Assembly: GCA_946886255.1 (NCBI GenBank)
Contig: CAMPIG010000263.1
Location: forward strand, 1-6,861
Source: an uncultured Cellvibrio sp.
GTDB lineage: Bacteria > Pseudomonadota > Gammaproteobacteria > Pseudomonadales > Cellvibrionaceae
Length of the DNA: 6,861 nucleotides
Direction: 5' to 3'
In this document: piece after piece, positions 4,132-6,861 of the stretch
Numbering within the stretch: the stretch's first letter is position 1
Layout of the letters: each line of letters starts with the position of its first letter
Translations under genes and position numbers: made by a program
The notes under the pieces: generated by a model
Databases searched by the model: none
The model's input: only the letters and a program-made list of their open reading frames with translations
What the model was told of the DNA's origin: nothing

Positions 4132-6810
4132 ATGATCGGTTCTACATGGAAAAAATGGGACTTGCATCTTCACTCCCCCTTTACAAATCAAGAGAATAAA
4201 TACGGAACAACAACTATTGATGAGTTTATTGACCGAGTTATATCGGCGGAACTAGCAGTTATTGGTGTGACAAATTATTTTTTCTTTAAAGATAATGAGA
4301 TTGAAGATATTAGAGAAAAAATTAAGGAAAAAAAGTCCAATATAACGGTATTAGGTAATCTAGAGTTTCGTATTGATCAACAAAATAAGGATGGGGAGTG
4401 GATTAATGTTCACTGTCTATTTTCTGAAAGAATAACCACTCAAAAAATTAATGAAATATTTTCATCCCTTGCTGTTTCAAACACAACAGAAGAAGTTAAA
4501 GCAATTTACTGTTCGCATCGATCCTTTTCAGAAAAAGGAATAGATACGAGTAGCGCCACAGTAAAATTTGATTCACTCTTAGAACATCTCAATAAAAACT
4601 TAAAGTTTGGGGAAGAATTTTTAATTGCAGCCTGTCCTAATGGTTATGGGGGTTTTAGGCCTGATATGACAGAAGGACGGTCTCTTGCTGTCGCGCTAGA
4701 AATAGAGAAAAGATGCCAGATAATATTTGGAAGGCCACAAGATAGAGCATTTTTCTTGGATGAGGCTAGATATGCAACTGCAAAACAGAAACCTGTTTTC
4801 TATTGTTCTGACGCACATACACTTACTGCTGTAGGAAAAGTCTATTCTTGGGTGAAAGCAAAACCAACTTTCGAAGGGTTAAGGCAAGCACTTATTGAAC
4901 CTGATCTAAGAGTGCAACAAACCGATGATTTTGTAGAGAAAAGATACATAAAGCCTCATTTTAAGTCCGTAGAAATTGGTGGAAAAGTGTTTGCTGGGCA
5001 AGAAATTACATTCTTTAAACAGACAATACCGCTTAATCCGAATCTTGTCGCTATTATCGGTGGAAGGGGTACTGGAAAAAGCCTGTTTCTCGACGCAATG
5101 CACTCCAGATTTCACCACCAAGCGGAATTAACGAATGCACGGCGAATAAGCGGGGAAGAAGTCTGCGTCGAATTAGATCAGGGCGATGGAACCATATTAA
5201 GATTTGACTCGTCTGCAAATATATATTCTTATCTTCATGTGTCACAGGGTGATGTACAGCACTTTAGCCAAAAGCCCAATGATCTTAGTAATGAAATAAA
5301 AAAAATGTTGGGCATCTATGGTGTAGAGTTCGATTCGGTAACTAGTTCGGAGATCTCCAGTATCTTAAGTAAATATCGATCATTCGTAGAATATTGGGAG
5401 GATACCGACCGACAAGGCCAACGTACAAATACGCCAGAGTATCAACAGGGAATAATCGACAGCAACAACCAGCTGATAGGAACTCTAACTAATCCAAAAA
5501 ATAGTGCTTTGATAGAGCAGTACCAAAAAAACTCAAAGAGCATTAACGAAAATACGAATTATATAAATGAGGCGCGAGTTGCTTTGTCGGTTATCGAGAG
5601 AAACCTGCTAGAAATAAATCAGAAGGTTTCGCAGTTAAACTTAAGTACGTTCTCTGAGAATGAACTTCCGATTTTAGATAGAGAATTGTTTTCAAAGCAA
5701 ATTTATCAAAATATTGAAAAATGCTCAGTAACTATCTCTAGTTTAGAAAAATTTAACAATGAGATTGCCGCACAGTTTAGGTTGCAAGGAATTAACCAAG
5801 ATATATCCTCTTTGCTGAGTAAGATTACTGAATATCAGCTTGCAATTGACAGAGCTACAGCAAGGCTTCAGGAAATTAATCAGAAAACAAATGAGTACCA
5901 TGAATTTGTTAGAAGACGTGCAGAGCTTTCATCAAGGTATGCTGATTTTTTAAATGAGCAGAAAGATAATATTGACAATGCGTTCAGAAAATTGAAAATT
6001 GCAAAACCTAATTGGGATGATAAACAGAATCAGCTGGTCCAGCTAATACTGTCGGATATCCATATCAATGGAAATGTTATTTTTAACATAAAGCAATTTT
6101 ATGCTGGGCTGGAAGAGTGTGTTAATAGAGGAAAATTCAGAAGCACAAATGAAAAAAGTTCGCTGCAAAGATTGCAAGAAACGTTTTGTGTGAATTCAGC
6201 TTCCGATTTGTTCGATTTGTTCGATTTGTTGGGGAATAAAAGAATAATTAATTGTGATGGTGTTCCTACGTCAATTGAAGATTTTTTCTGGAAGCAGGAG
6301 TACTTTAATAAAGGAGGTCGATTTGAGCTGCTGAATTATTTATATTCTCCGGCAAGTATTAAACAATACCTCTACACTAACGCAGATTTTCAGTATAAAG
6401 GAAAAACAGTAGAAAAACTTTCAGTTGGTCAGAGGGGGACATTCTACGTTTGCCTTAAGTTGGCTACAGATCCTTTTGGAAGTCCGTTTGTATTTGATCA
6501 GCCAGAGGACGATTTAGATAATGAATTTATTATGCAGCAGCTTGTTCCGCTTTTCAGGGAAATAAAAAAATATAGGCAAGTAGTGATCGTAACGCACAAT
6601 GCAAATTTGGTTGTGAATACAGATGCAGAACAAATTATTATTGCTGACAATCAAGGAGAAAATATTCGATACACATCTGGAGCCGTCGAAGACGGGAGTA
6701 TTATCGAGAACTCAGGAATTAGGGCCAATATATGCAATATTCTTGAAGGAGGAAGCTATGCGTTCGAGCAAAGAGAGCGAAAGTACGGAATACAAAAGCT
6801 TCCAGGCTGA
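4132..6810 (+). CDS. PHP-domain SMC-like ATPase, TrlF-family AAA-like ATPase
   Basis: An 892-residue cytoplasmic protein joining a PHP phosphoesterase domain to an SMC/ABC-type ATPase. The PHP part (about 1-260) shows DLHLHSP at 10-16 (H12, H14), LGNLEF with E78, VHCLF with H94, ACPNG at 167-171 and SDAH at 226-229 (D227, H229), all plausible metal ligands. ATPase part: Walker A GGRGTGKS (310-317), probable Q-loop Q372, signature-like LSVGQ (763-767), Walker B VFDQPEDD (787-794, with E792) and switch histidine H822 in THN. Residues of about 440-630 are helix-rich, charged and glutamine-rich, probably coiled coil. I recall the link after SDAH, with TFEGLRQALIEP (246-257), as typical of proteins called TrlF family. 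Inferred role: ATP-gated cleavage of nucleic acid, perhaps in defence. The ATG at 4132 follows a weak AGGG. The gene is AT-rich and overlaps the next gene by 53 bases. Confidence 0.88.
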   Translation: MIGSTWKKWDLHLHSPFTNQENKYGTTTIDEFIDRVISAELAVIGVTNYFFFKDNEIEDIREKIKEKKSNITVLGNLEFRIDQQNKDGEWINVHCLFSERITTQKINEIFSSLAVSNTTEEVKAIYCSHRSFSEKGIDTSSATVKFDSLLEHLNKNLKFGEEFLIAACPNGYGGFRPDMTEGRSLAVALEIEKRCQIIFGRPQDRAFFLDEARYATAKQKPVFYCSDAHTLTAVGKVYSWVKAKPTFEGLRQALIEPDLRVQQTDDFVEKRYIKPHFKSVEIGGKVFAGQEITFFKQTIPLNPNLVAIIGGRGTGKSLFLDAMHSRFHHQAELTNARRISGEEVCVELDQGDGTILRFDSSANIYSYLHVSQGDVQHFSQKPNDLSNEIKKMLGIYGVEFDSVTSSEISSILSKYRSFVEYWEDTDRQGQRTNTPEYQQGIIDSNNQLIGTLTNPKNSALIEQYQKNSKSINENTNYINEARVALSVIERNLLEINQKVSQLNLSTFSENELPILDRELFSKQIYQNIEKCSVTISSLEKFNNEIAAQFRLQGINQDISSLLSKITEYQLAIDRATARLQEINQKTNEYHEFVRRRAELSSRYADFLNEQKDNIDNAFRKLKIAKPNWDDKQNQLVQLILSDIHINGNVIFNIKQFYAGLEECVNRGKFRSTNEKSSLQRLQETFCVNSASDLFDLFDLLGNKRIINCDGVPTSIEDFFWKQEYFNKGGRFELLNYLYSPASIKQYLYTNADFQYKGKTVEKLSVGQRGTFYVCLKLATDPFGSPFVFDQPEDDLDNEFIMQQLVPLFREIKKYRQVVIVTHNANLVVNTDAEQIIIADNQGENIRYTSGAVEDGSIIENSGIRANICNILEGGSYAFEQRERKYGIQKLPG
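6205..6231 (+). repeat. Three tandem copies of a 9-base unit in the PHP-ATPase gene
   Basis: GATTTGTTC is repeated at 6205-6213 and 6214-6222, with a third copy at 6223-6231 that differs only in its last base. It is in frame and encodes DLFDLFDLL at residues 692-700. A 9-base unit can gain or lose copies by slippage without shifting the frame. Confidence 0.85.
6746..6752 (+). promoter_or_regulatory. Strong Shine-Dalgarno inside the end of the PHP-ATPase gene
   Basis: AAGGAGG lies 5 bases before the ATG at 6758 and is the best ribosome binding site in the window, far better than that of the PHP-ATPase itself. Caution: the same bases encode the LEGG motif that I recall as usual near the end of this ATPase family, so the match could come from protein constraint. 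Confidence 0.5.
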
Positions 6811-6861
6811 ATGTCCTTGTTTTTTTGGAGTGCGTTACCGCAACGGCAATCCCAAATATTT
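6758..6861 (+). CDS. Start of a downstream gene overlapping the PHP-ATPase (partial)
   Basis: The frame opens at ATG 6758 and stays open for 34 codons to the window edge. It begins MRSSKESESTEYKSFQAE and continues past the ATPase stop with CPCFFGVRYRNGNPKY. The first 53 bases overlap the ATPase gene in the +1 frame. Support: the strong AAGGAGG 5 bases upstream, and a sequence after the overlap that mixes aromatic, glycine and basic residues as a real protein would. I do not recognise the product. If real, it is co-transcribed with the ATPase and translationally coupled to it, as expected for the second component of one system. An alternative start, the ATG at 6811 directly after the ATPase stop, uses another frame and lacks a good ribosome binding site. 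The overlap is longer than most operon overlaps, so certainty is moderate. Confidence 0.5.
   Translation, partial: MRSSKESESTEYKSFQAECPCFFGVRYRNGNPKY

Noticed and set aside
6811..6861. ATG directly after the ATPase stop as the start of the next gene
   Set aside because: No good ribosome binding site precedes it, and the frame starting at 6758 has AAGGAGG at ideal spacing.

Overview
The window reads as bacterial chromosome. Shine-Dalgarno-led genes, short operon spacing and a classic rho-independent terminator all fit a bacterium. The alcohol dehydrogenase and its partner gene look like proteobacterial, probably gammaproteobacterial, housekeeping DNA. That placement rests on remembered protein resemblance, and I cannot name a genus.

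Left part (1-2160) is the conserved block. It starts with the first 18 codons of a minus-strand exported protein, followed by a 365-base divergent spacer rich in small palindromes. Then comes a two-gene plus-strand operon: a zinc- and NAD-dependent alcohol/formaldehyde dehydrogenase (420-1574) and, 21 bases later, a 168-residue protein of unknown function with a short hydrophobic tail (1596-2102). A hairpin plus T-run at 2133-2158 closes the operon.

Middle part (2160-4131) changes character. A gene-free stretch of about 200 bases holds four short palindromes or hairpins. After it, two unrecognised minus-strand genes (3368-3024, then 3022-2360) are separated by one base and were probably translated together. 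Upstream of them lies a 763-base spacer with no convincing gene, one good 10-base-pair hairpin (3574-3601) and several short fragments that look like decayed coding DNA.

Right part (4132-6861) is dominated by an 892-residue protein with an N-terminal PHP metal-dependent hydrolase domain and an SMC/ABC-type ATPase split by a long helical region. This is the architecture databases call TrlF-family AAA-like ATPase. Its last 53 bases overlap the start of another plus-strand gene (6758 onward) that is preceded by a strong AAGGAGG and runs off the window. The visible base composition drops sharply from the dehydrogenase block to this part: row 901-960 has 39 G/C of 60, and row 4261-4320 has 13 of 60.

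Interpretation: an AT-rich accessory segment lies beside a housekeeping operon. The nuclease-like PHP domain fused to an SMC-type ATPase, coupled to a second gene, makes 4132-6861 the best candidate for a little-described system, plausibly anti-phage or nucleic-acid processing. The two minus-strand unknown genes may or may not belong to it. No integrase, transposase, tRNA or CRISPR array is visible.
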